The notes under the pieces are model-generated. The model was not told where the DNA came from, ran no database searches, and saw only the letters and a program-made list of their open reading frames with translations. A stretch of 64,000 nt of DNA from a virus: positions 1 to 64,000 of the IMG/VR virus record IMGVR_UViG_3300030329_000083. One strand, 5' to 3'. This document shows positions 1 through 8,449 of the stretch, piece by piece. A program made the position numbers and the translations under genes. The stretch's first letter is position 1, and each line of letters begins with the position of its first letter.

Positions 1-1584
1 ATAGAAGGAACAGGTAAAACACAAAACACAGTGACCTTTCATCCTGCACTAGTTGCTGCAAAAAAGATGGAAAAGAAGATACACGATCAACTAGAAGAGT
101 CTGGTGCTAATAAACAACTTAGAAGTACAGCTTTTGAAATGTCTTTGTTTGGTACAGGTATTATGAAAGGTCCGTTTGCTATTGACAAAGAGTATCCAAA
201 CTGGAATGACGATGGTGAGTATGATCCTTTAATTAAAACTGTGCCATCTACTAATCATGTTTCTATATGGGACTTCTACCCTGATCCTGACTCACAAAAC
301 ATGGACGAGGTTGAGTTTGTTGTAGAGAGACACAAAATGTCTCGTATGCAAATGAGAGCATTAAAGATGCGTCCTTTCTTCAGATCTGAGTCGGTAGATA
401 GAGCTATAGAACTCGGTCCTGCCTACGAGAAAAAGTACTGGGAAGATGACATGATAGACTACACTACTCAGCAATACATTGATAGATATGAAGTGCTTGA
501 GTTTTGGGGATACGTAGGTAGTTCTACCCTTGAGGAAAATGGTTTAGACATACCTGCTGATTTAAAAGATATGGAGCAACTTAATGTCAATATATGGGTA
601 TGTAATGGAGAAGTATTACGTTTGGTACTCAATCCGTTTAAACCAGTTCGTATACCTTACTATGCCGTACCATATGAGCTTAATCCCTACAGTTTCTTTG
701 GTGTGGGAATTGCTGAGAATATGGACGATACACAGACTTTAATGAATGGTTTTATGCGTATGGCTATTGATAACGCAGCCCTTAGTGGTAACTTAATTAT
801 TGAGGTTGATGAAACTAATCTAGTTCCAGGACAGGATCTATCAGTATATCCAGGAAAGATATTCCGTAGACAAGGTGGCGCACCAGGACAAGCTATATTT
901 GGCACAAAGTTTCCAAACGTAGCAGGAGAGAATATGCAACTGTTTGACAAAGCTAGAGTGCTTGCAGACGAAAGTACAGGCTTTCCAAGTTTTGCTCACG
1001 GACAGACAGGTATACAGGGTGTAGGTAGAACTGCATCAGGTATATCAATGTTAATGTCAGCAGCTAATGGTTCTATCAGAAACGTAGTTAAGAATGTTGA
1101 TGATTATCTGTTAGCACCACTAGGTAAGGCTTTCTTTAGCTTTAATATGCAGTTTGACTATGATAATAGTATTAAAGGTGATTTAGAGGTTAAAGCACAG
1201 GGTACAGAAAGTCTAATGGCTAACGAAGTGCGTAGCCAAAGACTAATGCAGTTCTTACAAGTTGCGTCTAATCCTGCACTAGCACCTTTTGCTAAGATGG
1301 ATTACATCATTAGAGAGATAGCTAAGAGTATGGACTTAGACCCTGACAAAGTAACTAACAGCTTACAGGACGCAGCTATACAAGCTGAGATACTAAAACA
1401 GTTTCAACAACCTGCTCCTCCTCCAGTTCCTCCTGAAGGTATGCCTACTGAGGGTCAACCACAGCCTGAAGCTCCTCCACCTGCAGGAGCTAATGTGCAA
1501 GATACATCAGGTGGTGGCGGTAGTCAAATAGGTGTAGGCACAGCACCGTTACCACAAGAAGAAGGTTTCTCAGGTAATGCCTAA
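1..1584 (+). CDS. Portal protein, copy A (5' end cut by window)
   Basis: The reading frame is open from base 1, and 527 residues are present. The full-length homologue at 53339-55453 has 704 residues, so roughly the first 180 residues lie outside the window. Portal proteins form the dodecameric ring at the head vertex through which DNA is packaged and ejected. The assignment rests on the position between terminase and scaffold/capsid in the second copy, the size, and the near colinearity of the two copies. The C-terminus is low-complexity, rich in proline, glycine and glutamine. The first internal ATG is not the real start, because the homology continues upstream of it. It overlaps the next gene by 8 bases, indicating translational coupling. 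Confidence 0.85.
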   Translation: MEGTGKTQNTVTFHPALVAAKKMEKKIHDQLEESGANKQLRSTAFEMSLFGTGIMKGPFAIDKEYPNWNDDGEYDPLIKTVPSTNHVSIWDFYPDPDSQNMDEVEFVVERHKMSRMQMRALKMRPFFRSESVDRAIELGPAYEKKYWEDDMIDYTTQQYIDRYEVLEFWGYVGSSTLEENGLDIPADLKDMEQLNVNIWVCNGEVLRLVLNPFKPVRIPYYAVPYELNPYSFFGVGIAENMDDTQTLMNGFMRMAIDNAALSGNLIIEVDETNLVPGQDLSVYPGKIFRRQGGAPGQAIFGTKFPNVAGENMQLFDKARVLADESTGFPSFAHGQTGIQGVGRTASGISMLMSAANGSIRNVVKNVDDYLLAPLGKAFFSFNMQFDYDNSIKGDLEVKAQGTESLMANEVRSQRLMQFLQVASNPALAPFAKMDYIIREIAKSMDLDPDKVTNSLQDAAIQAEILKQFQQPAPPPVPPEGMPTEGQPQPEAPPPAGANVQDTSGGGGSQIGVGTAPLPQEEGFSGNA

Positions 1585-1774
1585 TTTAAAACCCTTAGTT
1601 AATAATAACGAACTCTATGATAATTTTTTAGAAGAGTTGGATCTTCAAATAAGAGTTTACACTAGAGGTTTAGAACAAGCAAATACTTTAGTAGATGTGC
1701 ATAGGCTTCAAGGCAGTATATATGCTTTGCGAAAACTAGAAAAATTAAAGGAACAAGTTAATGGCTCAAAATAA
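1577..1774 (+). CDS. Small conserved connector-region protein, copy A
   Basis: This 65-residue, probably alpha-helical protein contains the motif LVDVHRLQGS, which is repeated almost unchanged in the counterpart at 55443-55661. It starts inside the end of the portal gene and overlaps the next gene by 14 bases, so it belongs to a tightly coupled morphogenesis operon. No enzymatic motif is visible. A head-completion or portal-associated role is only an inference from position. The helical amphipathic look and conservation in both copies make it a real gene. Confidence 0.75.
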   Translation: MPNLKPLVNNNELYDNFLEELDLQIRVYTRGLEQANTLVDVHRLQGSIYALRKLEKLKEQVNGSK

Positions 1775-4637
1775 TACAGCAGAACAAATGGAGATGGCTT
1801 TCATGCAAGAAGGCGGCTTGAAAGATGATGGAGCTGTTACCGATCCTGTAAGTGGCAATGAAGTCCCTAGTGGTAGTATGGATCAAGAAGTAAGAGATGA
1901 TGTCCCTGCTATGTTGAGCGAAGGTGAATACGTTGTACCTGCTGATGTCGTTAGGTTTCACGGAGTTAAACTGTTTGAAGACTTACGCATACAAGCTAAA
2001 ATGGGTATGGCTAAGATGGAAGCTGAAGGACGCATAGGTGGTGAGCCTATAGATGGTGAAGACATGGAGGATGACGATGAGTTACCTTTTGATGTAACAG
2101 AGTTGCGTGTAATAGAAACACCTGTTAGAGAGATGGCTGAAGGTGGAGATGTAGGTGAGGTTGGACCTACGTTTACATATAATCCTAACACACGATACAT
2201 GGAAAGACAAAGAACCACCTCTGGTTTTGAGATGAGAGTTTATGTTGATCCTGCCACAGGTAGACAGATAACTATACCTTTCTTTAATGGGCAACCTATG
2301 TCAACAATACCTCAAGGTTTTGTACTAGCTTCAGATCAAGCTGCAGCACAGAAAACTTTATCTGAACAAGAGATGCAACAGATGCAACAAGATCCTGCAT
2401 CAAAAAGATTCTTCTTACCACCTGACCCTAAAGAAGTTAAGCGAGGCTTTGATGCTTTTACTGCAGAGGATTGGAATAACTACGTAAAACAAGCTGATGG
2501 TCAACTTGCAGCATTTACAGCTAACATACCTATCTTAGGGACGCTACAAAGACTTAGTGAGTCTTCAGCAAAAGCATATGCTGAAAGAGCATTAAAGACA
2601 GGTGTGCATCCTGCTACAAATAAAGCTTTAACTCCACAAGAGGTAACTGCACTAAAAAGTGTTTTAAATAGTTCTATCACAGAAAGAAAGAGTATACTAG
2701 AATCTATAGGTGATTTGTTCAAAGGTGAGCCAGATCAGAACATGTCTCCTAGACCTGACTTTAAACCTATAACGGCTGCACAAATGCCACAAGCAAATAT
2801 AATGACTGAAGAAAGTCCTACTATGAGTGCTATAATGGCAGGATTCAATAAAGACAAAAGTGGTGATACTGTTGGACAACAGTTTGCTAGTAGAGCAGAT
2901 GTGGTAAGCGATGTTACTCCTTTGGCTGCAGGACCAGTTAATATTACTGATCCTACTTTAAGTATTCTTTTAGACGAAGCTAGTGTTTCTAGTTTAGACG
3001 ATATAAAAAATAGTGGTAGCATAGCACGTAGGGAGGCTTTTGATGGAGATTCTGCTCTTAGAACAAATGCAGAAGGTGAAACTATTTTTAAAGCTTATAA
3101 AGACTCAGAGGGTTATTGGACTGTTGGTCCTGGAATATTATTGGGGACAGTAGACAAAAAGGGTAATCAGACAGTATCTGAAGAGGCTATACAAAAAGAT
3201 TACACTGAAGAATTTGTTAAAGATGAATTTGTAAAAAGTTTAAATGAGGCTACAAATTACATTGACAATAAATATAATGCTGATCTTATGCCACCTTTAG
3301 CAAGAGCTACATTGATAAATATGCGTTTTCAATTGGGTAATAGATTTGAAACTTTTACTCAATTAGATAGAGCAATCAAAGAAGGAAACTTTACGGAAGC
3401 TGCAAAACAAGTCTTAGGTAATTATAAAGTAGGAGATAAATTTGCTTTTTCTACTGATTCAGGTGCAGAATCAATAGGTCCAACTTTATATGCAACACAG
3501 ACTACAAATAGAGCTAGAAGACATGCAACTAGATTTGATCTTGTAGCTTCACAGTACGGTAAATTAACACCTGCTACACCACCAAGACCTGATAGATTTG
3601 GAGCAGACGTACCTGCACCACCAAGCTTTATACAAGGAATGGATGCAGTTCCAGAAGGAGGTGCAGCTATACCTTACACAACTGACGCAGCAGGTTTTGC
3701 AGGAGACATACCTCCACCTGTAGCATCACCTGTAGCACCTGTAAGTGGAGGTAGTATACCCACAATGGAATACATAGAGTCCATGTTAAGCGGAGCTAAT
3801 ATAGATACAAGCATTGCTCCTAATGTTAGAGACTTAATCCGTAGACAACGTGGAGTTCCACCTATAGCTACTGAAGGCGGTTTTCCACCAGAGGTTAATA
3901 TACAAGCTCCATCTATTCAAACTGCACCTCAGTTAGGTCAAACATCAAAACCTATTCAAACTGCACCTCAGTTAGGTCAAGCACAAACAGATATAACAAC
4001 TAGTACAAAAGCACCTAAGTTACCAAAAGAACCAAAAATATCTGACTCTCAGTTTAAGTTAGGTCAGGTTTCGCCACCATCTATGTCTTTGGAAGTTCCA
4101 CAACTAGAATTACCAAAATTTGAGTCTCTTCCTAGTGTTGATAAAACAGCTCCAAAATCTATAGAAGATTTTGAGCCATTGGGAGAATCAAAATTACCTC
4201 GTGGTTTTGGACCTACCACTAGAAGAGTATTAGGATCACAAGGCGGTGCTAAACCTGTTGAAAAAGATAAGACTGTATCTGAAACAAAAAAAGATCAAAG
4301 CATAAATAAAAATCCTGAGAATACATCTTTTACATCTGCAGCGTCTAATGATGACATAATACAAAAGACAGCTAGAAAGAGTGATATAGGAGATACTAAT
4401 GTACAAATTAGGTTGGCTAAAATACTCTACGCTAAAAATCAAGCTAAAAACGCAGGAGTAGATATAACATTTAAAGATAGTGACTTTGATAAACAAGGTT
4501 TCTTTAAACCTAAGAGTAAAGAGTTACAAAAGTATAAAGCTAAAGGATTATCAAGTACAGGGTTTGACCCTTTAGCAAATAAAAAAGCTACTGGAGGCTT
4601 AATAGACAGGAGAGCAAAAAAGAAGAAGAAAACCTAA
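1761..4637 (+). CDS. Internal virion protein with T4-type lysozyme domain, copy A
   Basis: This is a 958-residue multidomain protein. Near residue 14 it has the motif AFMQEGG, followed by a conserved acidic region (EGEYVVPADVVRFHG). Residues about 420-600 resemble phage T4 lysozyme (GH24): an EG pair, then YKDSEGYWTVG, supplies the Glu, Asp and Thr of the catalytic site, and RATLINMRFQLG matches the conserved core helix. The C-terminal third is Pro/Gln-rich and low-complexity and ends in a basic tail (RRAKKKKKT). Such proteins are carried in the capsid and digest peptidoglycan locally during DNA entry. The homologue at 55630 keeps the flanking regions but has an unrelated hydrolase-like domain. 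Confidence 0.75.
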   Translation: MAQNNTAEQMEMAFMQEGGLKDDGAVTDPVSGNEVPSGSMDQEVRDDVPAMLSEGEYVVPADVVRFHGVKLFEDLRIQAKMGMAKMEAEGRIGGEPIDGEDMEDDDELPFDVTELRVIETPVREMAEGGDVGEVGPTFTYNPNTRYMERQRTTSGFEMRVYVDPATGRQITIPFFNGQPMSTIPQGFVLASDQAAAQKTLSEQEMQQMQQDPASKRFFLPPDPKEVKRGFDAFTAEDWNNYVKQADGQLAAFTANIPILGTLQRLSESSAKAYAERALKTGVHPATNKALTPQEVTALKSVLNSSITERKSILESIGDLFKGEPDQNMSPRPDFKPITAAQMPQANIMTEESPTMSAIMAGFNKDKSGDTVGQQFASRADVVSDVTPLAAGPVNITDPTLSILLDEASVSSLDDIKNSGSIARREAFDGDSALRTNAEGETIFKAYKDSEGYWTVGPGILLGTVDKKGNQTVSEEAIQKDYTEEFVKDEFVKSLNEATNYIDNKYNADLMPPLARATLINMRFQLGNRFETFTQLDRAIKEGNFTEAAKQVLGNYKVGDKFAFSTDSGAESIGPTLYATQTTNRARRHATRFDLVASQYGKLTPATPPRPDRFGADVPAPPSFIQGMDAVPEGGAAIPYTTDAAGFAGDIPPPVASPVAPVSGGSIPTMEYIESMLSGANIDTSIAPNVRDLIRRQRGVPPIATEGGFPPEVNIQAPSIQTAPQLGQTSKPIQTAPQLGQAQTDITTSTKAPKLPKEPKISDSQFKLGQVSPPSMSLEVPQLELPKFESLPSVDKTAPKSIEDFEPLGESKLPRGFGPTTRRVLGSQGGAKPVEKDKTVSETKKDQSINKNPENTSFTSAASNDDIIQKTARKSDIGDTNVQIRLAKILYAKNQAKNAGVDITFKDSDFDKQGFFKPKSKELQKYKAKGLSSTGFDPLANKKATGGLIDRRAKKKKKT
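3913..3980 (+). repeat. Two 29-bp direct repeats, 39-bp period, in internal virion protein A
   Basis: Identical 29-base units at 3913-3941 and 3952-3980 encode the repeated peptide IQTAPQLGQ in the Pro/Gln-rich linker of the internal virion protein. The reading frame is preserved (39 bp = 13 codons). It looks like slippage-type expansion of a flexible linker. Confidence 0.85.
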
Positions 4638-4701
4638 AGTAGTAGTGAGTACTACCTTATGGCTACTTGACCACTGCGGTCAACCCCAACAAAAGGAGTA
4701 A
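4635..4701 (+). promoter_or_regulatory. 67-bp conserved intergenic block with two hairpins, copy A
   Basis: Between the internal virion protein and scaffold genes are two perfect short stems. GTAGTA/TACTAC lies at 4639-4655 with a 5-base loop, and TTGACC/GGTCAA at 4667-4683 with loop ACTGC. They are followed by the scaffold ribosome binding site (AAAGGAG). By eye the whole block, from the TAA of the upstream gene through the SD, is identical in the second copy (61057 onward), although the flanking coding sequence has diverged. No T-tract follows, so it is not a classical terminator. RNA processing, stability or translational control of scaffold are the options; which one is not known. Confidence 0.6.
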
Positions 4702-4706
4702 ATAAT

Positions 4707-5615
4707 ATGCCAGAATTAGCAGAAGTAGAACCAGTAAAGAAAGCAGGATTTGTTAGTCCACGCAAAACTAATCAAGAACAGCGTATCGAAAAGGACGAAA
4801 AAGAACTTCAAGAACTTATTGCTAAAGCAAAAGGAGAGAAATCTCAAGAAGGAACTGAAGAACAGCAAAATACAGAATCTGCTCAAACGAGTAAAAAAGA
4901 TGAAGTACAAGAAGAGGCTCTTGGTAAAGAAGAGCAATCTTTTAAAAAGAGATATGGTGACTTACGTAGACATCTATCATCTAAAGAGAAAGAGTGGCAA
5001 TCTCGAATAGAAGCGTTGGAAGGTCAACTAAATAAAGCAGCTAAAAATGAATTAGTGTTGCCAAAGTCTGACGAGGAGATTGATGCTTGGGCTAAACAGT
5101 ATCCTGATGTTGCAGGAATTGTTGAAACCATAGCTGATAAAAAAGCTAAAGAAAGATCTATAGAGTTAGATGAAAGAGTAAAACAAATTGAAGAGATGCG
5201 TTTTACTGCTACTAAAGAAAAGGCTGAAGCAGAGTTAATGAGGCTTCATCCTGACTTTGCTGAAATAAGAGAGTCAGATGACTTTCACGACTGGGCTGAG
5301 TCTCAACCTAAAGTTATACAAGATGCTCTATACGAAAATGCAGATGATGCCAAATCAACGGCTGCTGTCATTGACTTGTATAAACATCACAAAGGAATAA
5401 GTAAACCTAAGAAGACTTCAAGTGATAAAAATGCAGCTACTGCTGTTAATGTTCGCTCTAAGACTTCTCCTGTTTCTGACGATACTAAGAACCAGTGGTC
5501 TGAATCACAAGTTGAGAAGATGACTGATAAAGAGTACGCAAAAAATTCTGAGGCTATAATGGAATCAATTAGAGCAGGAAAGTTTATTTACGATATTAGT
5601 GGTGCTGCACGATAA
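4707..5615 (+). CDS. Scaffold-like head morphogenesis protein, copy A
   Basis: This 302-residue, highly charged protein is rich in Glu, Lys and Gln with long predicted coiled coil, and it lies immediately upstream of the major capsid gene. That is the normal place and character of a podoviral scaffolding protein, which directs procapsid assembly and then leaves. A conserved block (WAKQYPDVAGIVETIADKKA) and the C-terminal end DISGAAR are shared with the second copy at 61129. The start ATG follows a good SD (AAAGGAG, 8 bases away). The overlapping frame at 4750-5010 is a by-product of the A-rich, Lys/Glu coding and is not a gene. Confidence 0.8.
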   Translation: MPELAEVEPVKKAGFVSPRKTNQEQRIEKDEKELQELIAKAKGEKSQEGTEEQQNTESAQTSKKDEVQEEALGKEEQSFKKRYGDLRRHLSSKEKEWQSRIEALEGQLNKAAKNELVLPKSDEEIDAWAKQYPDVAGIVETIADKKAKERSIELDERVKQIEEMRFTATKEKAEAELMRLHPDFAEIRESDDFHDWAESQPKVIQDALYENADDAKSTAAVIDLYKHHKGISKPKKTSSDKNAATAVNVRSKTSPVSDDTKNQWSESQVEKMTDKEYAKNSEAIMESIRAGKFIYDISGAAR

Positions 5616-5622
5616 AAAAGTG

Positions 5623-5650
5623 TTGACATTGTGTAGTTTATCACTATAAC
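5623..5650 (+). promoter_or_regulatory. Sigma70-type promoter of capsid gene, copy A
   Basis: TTGACA (5623-5628), a 16-base spacer and TATAAC (5645-5650) stand just after the scaffold stop. The second copy has the same two boxes with the same 16-base spacer at 62009-62036, although the spacer sequence differs in several positions. Conservation of boxes and distance supports a real promoter giving the capsid genes their own high-level transcript. Confidence 0.75.
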
Positions 5651-5842
5651 TAATAGCATACACCTAATGATGGGTGTGTGCTTTTCAAGCAAACAATACC
5701 CTAAAGCTTACCAAAGTTGTATAAGCCTAGAGGACAGAGCGTAGCGCAACGCTTCAAACTTTACACCTTATTAATACTTTGCCCTTACTGAGTATGTTTA
5801 GCTTATAATCATAAGCCTAACTTATTTATAAGGAGGACTATC
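5651..5842 (+). promoter_or_regulatory. Structured 5' leader of capsid mRNA, copy A
   Basis: There are three hairpins in about 190 bases. The first is at 5656-5681: a 9-bp stem GCATACACC paired with GGTGTGTGC and followed by TTTT, starting about where the transcript would start. The second is at 5737-5754: a stem GAGCGT/ACGCTT around the loop AGCGCA. The third is at 5799-5819: TAGCTTAT paired with ATAAGCCTA with one bulged C, next to the SD AAGGAGGA at 5831-5838. The second copy (62037-62229) keeps all three. Its first two stems carry compensatory changes, C-G to U-A in each, while the AGCGCA loop is unchanged. This is evidence for function as RNA. TATAAT within the third hairpin could alternatively be part of a second promoter. 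Confidence 0.6.
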
Positions 5843-6916
5843 ATGGCTTTTAAAACTGCAGCAGGTTACGGCAATTTACCTAATGGTAATTTCTCGCCAG
5901 TAATCTATTCTAAGCAGGTTCAATTAGCCTTCCGTAAAAATACTGTAGTCGGTTCGATTACCAATAGTGATTACTTTGGTGAGATTTCCGCTATGGGTGA
6001 TACAGTAAGGATCATAAAAGAACCTGAAATCACCGTTAAAGAGTATGCTCGTGGAGCGCAAATCACTCCGCAAGATCTCGATGACGAGGACTTCACACTA
6101 GTTGTGGACAAAGCAAACTACTTTGCTTTTAAAATGGACGATATTGAAGAAGCACATTCTCATGTGAACTTTTCACAGTTAGCTTCTGATCGTGCCGCAT
6201 ATCGGTTAGCCGATCAATATGACCAAGAAGTTCTTGGATACCTCTCAGGCTTTAAGCAATCAAGCATAAGCTCTCTAGCAGGTACAGCAAACGACACTGT
6301 TTCAGGGTCAAAGGCTGTGTCTACTGCAGGGTCTGACGAATTGCTAACAAGCATGAAGTTGAGAAAAGACTCTTTTGGTAACATCACCACATCAAGTGCA
6401 GGTGATCATTCTATCCCACTTGCTCCACGTATGGGCGGTGCAACATCGCAAGCTACTGCGACTGCTACACCATTGCAAGTTATTGCTAGAATGGGCAGAC
6501 TACTTGATACACAGTTTGTGGATACACAAGGTAGATGGTTGGTACTACACCCAACATTCGTTGAAATTCTGAAGGACGAAGACTCTCGTCTTCTAAATGC
6601 AGACTTTGGCGAATCAGGTGGACTACGAACAGGTCTAACTATTGGCAGAATACACGGATTTGATGTGTACATGTCTAATAATCTACCATCTGTAGGTACT
6701 GGTCCAGGAACTTCAGGTTCAGCAAACCAGAACTCAAACTTTGGTGTTATCGTAGCAGGTCATAGTTCAGCAGTTGCGACTGCAGAGCAGATCAACAAAA
6801 CTGAGTCATATCGTGACCCTGACAGCTTTGCTGACATTGTTCGTGGTATGCATTTGTACGGCAGAAAGATTCTCAGACCAGAGGCTCTTGTAACTGCTAA
6901 ATATAACGTAGCGTAG
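5843..6916 (+). CDS. Major capsid protein, copy A
   Basis: The product has 357 residues. It forms the icosahedral head. Evidence is the position downstream of the scaffold and of its own promoter, the strong SD AAGGAGGA, and strong conservation with the second copy (353 residues at 62230), especially the first 120 residues and the last 60 around the motif RDPDSFADIVRGMHLYGRK. The size and mixed alpha/beta character fit an HK97-fold capsid protein of marine podoviruses; the fold is inferred, not read. The central part (residues about 160-220) is the region that differs between the copies, consistent with a surface-exposed loop. Confidence 0.85.
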   Translation: MAFKTAAGYGNLPNGNFSPVIYSKQVQLAFRKNTVVGSITNSDYFGEISAMGDTVRIIKEPEITVKEYARGAQITPQDLDDEDFTLVVDKANYFAFKMDDIEEAHSHVNFSQLASDRAAYRLADQYDQEVLGYLSGFKQSSISSLAGTANDTVSGSKAVSTAGSDELLTSMKLRKDSFGNITTSSAGDHSIPLAPRMGGATSQATATATPLQVIARMGRLLDTQFVDTQGRWLVLHPTFVEILKDEDSRLLNADFGESGGLRTGLTIGRIHGFDVYMSNNLPSVGTGPGTSGSANQNSNFGVIVAGHSSAVATAEQINKTESYRDPDSFADIVRGMHLYGRKILRPEALVTAKYNVA

Positions 6917-6929
6917 GGAGGGATAAACA

Positions 6930-7460
6930 ATGGCAACTTATGATATGACATCTTCCAGTACTGTTGGTGTTTCTTCTAACTCTATAGCGGCTTTACCTAG
7001 TGAAACAGGTATGGGCGCAATGCGAATGGTTCAAGCTTATTTGGACATTGACGCTTTGGTAGCCGCAGGTTACTCTGGTGCAGACGGTGACGTTTTTCAA
7101 CTACTTGAAATCCCTGCAGGATGCTTAGTGCTATTTGCAGGTGCTGAAGTAGAGAAAGCATTTACTTCTAGCTGTACCTTAGACATGGACTTTGGCGGTG
7201 GTGATGACATCATTGATGGTGCTGACATTACCTCAACTGGGTTCTGTGCTGAAGGTACAAACGGACAGTCAAATGACGTTACTACTGGTGCAGCCTCAAC
7301 ATTTACACAATTTGTATCTACTACTGATACTATTGATTGTACGATTGCAGGTGCTGCTCCTGCTACAGGAAGATTACGAGTGTACGCTTGTTTAATCGAC
7401 TGTAACGATGTAGGTTCAGCAGACAGGGCTACTGACGTAGACCGTGACCAATTAGCTTAA
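6930..7460 (+). CDS. Head decoration-like or accessory capsid protein, copy A
   Basis: This 176-residue, Gly/Ala/Thr-rich, beta-type acidic protein is encoded 13 bases after the capsid gene and before a terminator. It is nearly identical in long stretches to the second-copy protein at 63304 (for example EVEKAFTSSCTLDMDF). Such strong conservation next to the capsid gene and co-transcription with it point to an abundant virion component. A capsid decoration role is inferred from position only, and no recognised domain motif is seen. It contains six or more cysteines, unusual for a phage structural protein. Confidence 0.65.
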   Translation: MATYDMTSSSTVGVSSNSIAALPSETGMGAMRMVQAYLDIDALVAAGYSGADGDVFQLLEIPAGCLVLFAGAEVEKAFTSSCTLDMDFGGGDDIIDGADITSTGFCAEGTNGQSNDVTTGAASTFTQFVSTTDTIDCTIAGAAPATGRLRVYACLIDCNDVGSADRATDVDRDQLA

Positions 7461-7471
7461 TTTAACAACTG

Positions 7472-7497
7472 GGAGGGCATTAAGTTGCCCTCCTTTT
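7472..7497 (+). terminator. Rho-independent terminator after head protein, copy A
   Basis: An 8-bp G/C-rich stem GGAGGGCA (7472-7479) pairs with TGCCCTCC (7486-7493) across loop TTAAGT and is followed by TTTT. The same hairpin stands at 63847-63872 in the second copy. It would end the high-level capsid transcript and lower expression of the tail genes. Confidence 0.85.
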
Positions 7498-7512
7498 ACT
7501 ATAAGAGATAAT

Positions 7513-8448
7513 ATGTCAGGTACTTTTTTAAGTTTAACAAATACTGTATTAGCAAGATTAAATGAGGTGCAACTAACTGCATCTAATTTTACTTCTGCTA
7601 GAGGAATACAAATACAAGCTCAAAACGCAGTTAATGAAACAATTAGATATATTAATCAAAGAGAATTTAATTATCCATTCAATCATGCAACAGAAACTAA
7701 AACTCTTACAGCAGGAGTTGTAAGATACAGCGTACCGACTAGCACAAAATCTATAGACTATAATACATTTAGATTAGTAAAAGATAATGATTTAGGTACA
7801 AGTGGTGGTAGACTTGGCATCTTAAATTATAATGATTATGTAAATAGTTATATAACACAAGAAGATGAGATTAATTCTACCACTGCTGCAGAGGCAATAG
7901 ACTCATCAGAAACAGAAATAGACTTAACTAGTGCTACAGGATTTGATAGTGCAGGAACAATACACGTAGGTAATGAACAGATTACTTACACAGGTATTAG
8001 CACTAATACACTTACAGGTTGCACAAGAGGTGCGTTTTCTACCACTGCAGCATCACACGATAATGGATCTACAGTAACACAATTCACAGGTGGTGGTATA
8101 CCTAGATTTATAGTTAGAACTGCTGATAATAACTATTTACTATTTCCTTTTCCTAATAAACAATACTCTGTAAAGTTTGATTACTACACATTCCCTACAG
8201 ACTTATCTGCACAAGATGATACAACTTCTATCCCTGCTAGATTTGATCCTGTTATAGTAGATGGTGCAACTGCATTTGTTTATCAGTATAGAGGAGAAAC
8301 ACAACAATATCAACTTAACTTTGCTAGATTTGAACAAGGTATTAAGAATATGCAAACATTACTTGTAAATAAGTTTGACTATGTTAGGTCTACTTACATA
8401 GCTAGAACTCAAAATAACTTTTTAGAAATAACACCAAGGGTAAATTAA
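7513..8448 (+). CDS. Head-tail adaptor (tail tubular protein A-like)
   Basis: The 311-residue protein is located between the head and tail nozzle genes. The N-terminal helical part (LARLNEVQLTASNF, then RYINQREFNYPF) resembles tail tubular A/gp4-type adaptors that plug under the portal ring of podoviruses. Around residues 135-200 a beta-type module is inserted (TEIDLTSATGFDSAGTIHVG, YTGI, GCTRG), a kind widespread in phage virion proteins. The pair with the following gene, 1 base apart, matches the usual adaptor-nozzle order. The second copy has a different gene at this position. Confidence 0.7.
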   Translation: MSGTFLSLTNTVLARLNEVQLTASNFTSARGIQIQAQNAVNETIRYINQREFNYPFNHATETKTLTAGVVRYSVPTSTKSIDYNTFRLVKDNDLGTSGGRLGILNYNDYVNSYITQEDEINSTTAAEAIDSSETEIDLTSATGFDSAGTIHVGNEQITYTGISTNTLTGCTRGAFSTTAASHDNGSTVTQFTGGGIPRFIVRTADNNYLLFPFPNKQYSVKFDYYTFPTDLSAQDDTTSIPARFDPVIVDGATAFVYQYRGETQQYQLNFARFEQGIKNMQTLLVNKFDYVRSTYIARTQNNFLEITPRVN

Positions 8449-8449
8449 T

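Noticed and set aside
4750-5010. 86-codon frame inside the scaffold gene
   Set aside because: It is a frame-shifted shadow of the Lys/Glu-rich scaffold coding; no SD and no counterpart in the second copy.
5656-5685. Reading the first hairpin of the capsid leader as a plain terminator of the scaffold transcript
   Set aside because: It lies just downstream of the capsid promoter, at the predicted transcript start, with only four T. A 5' structural element is at least as likely; attenuation cannot be excluded.
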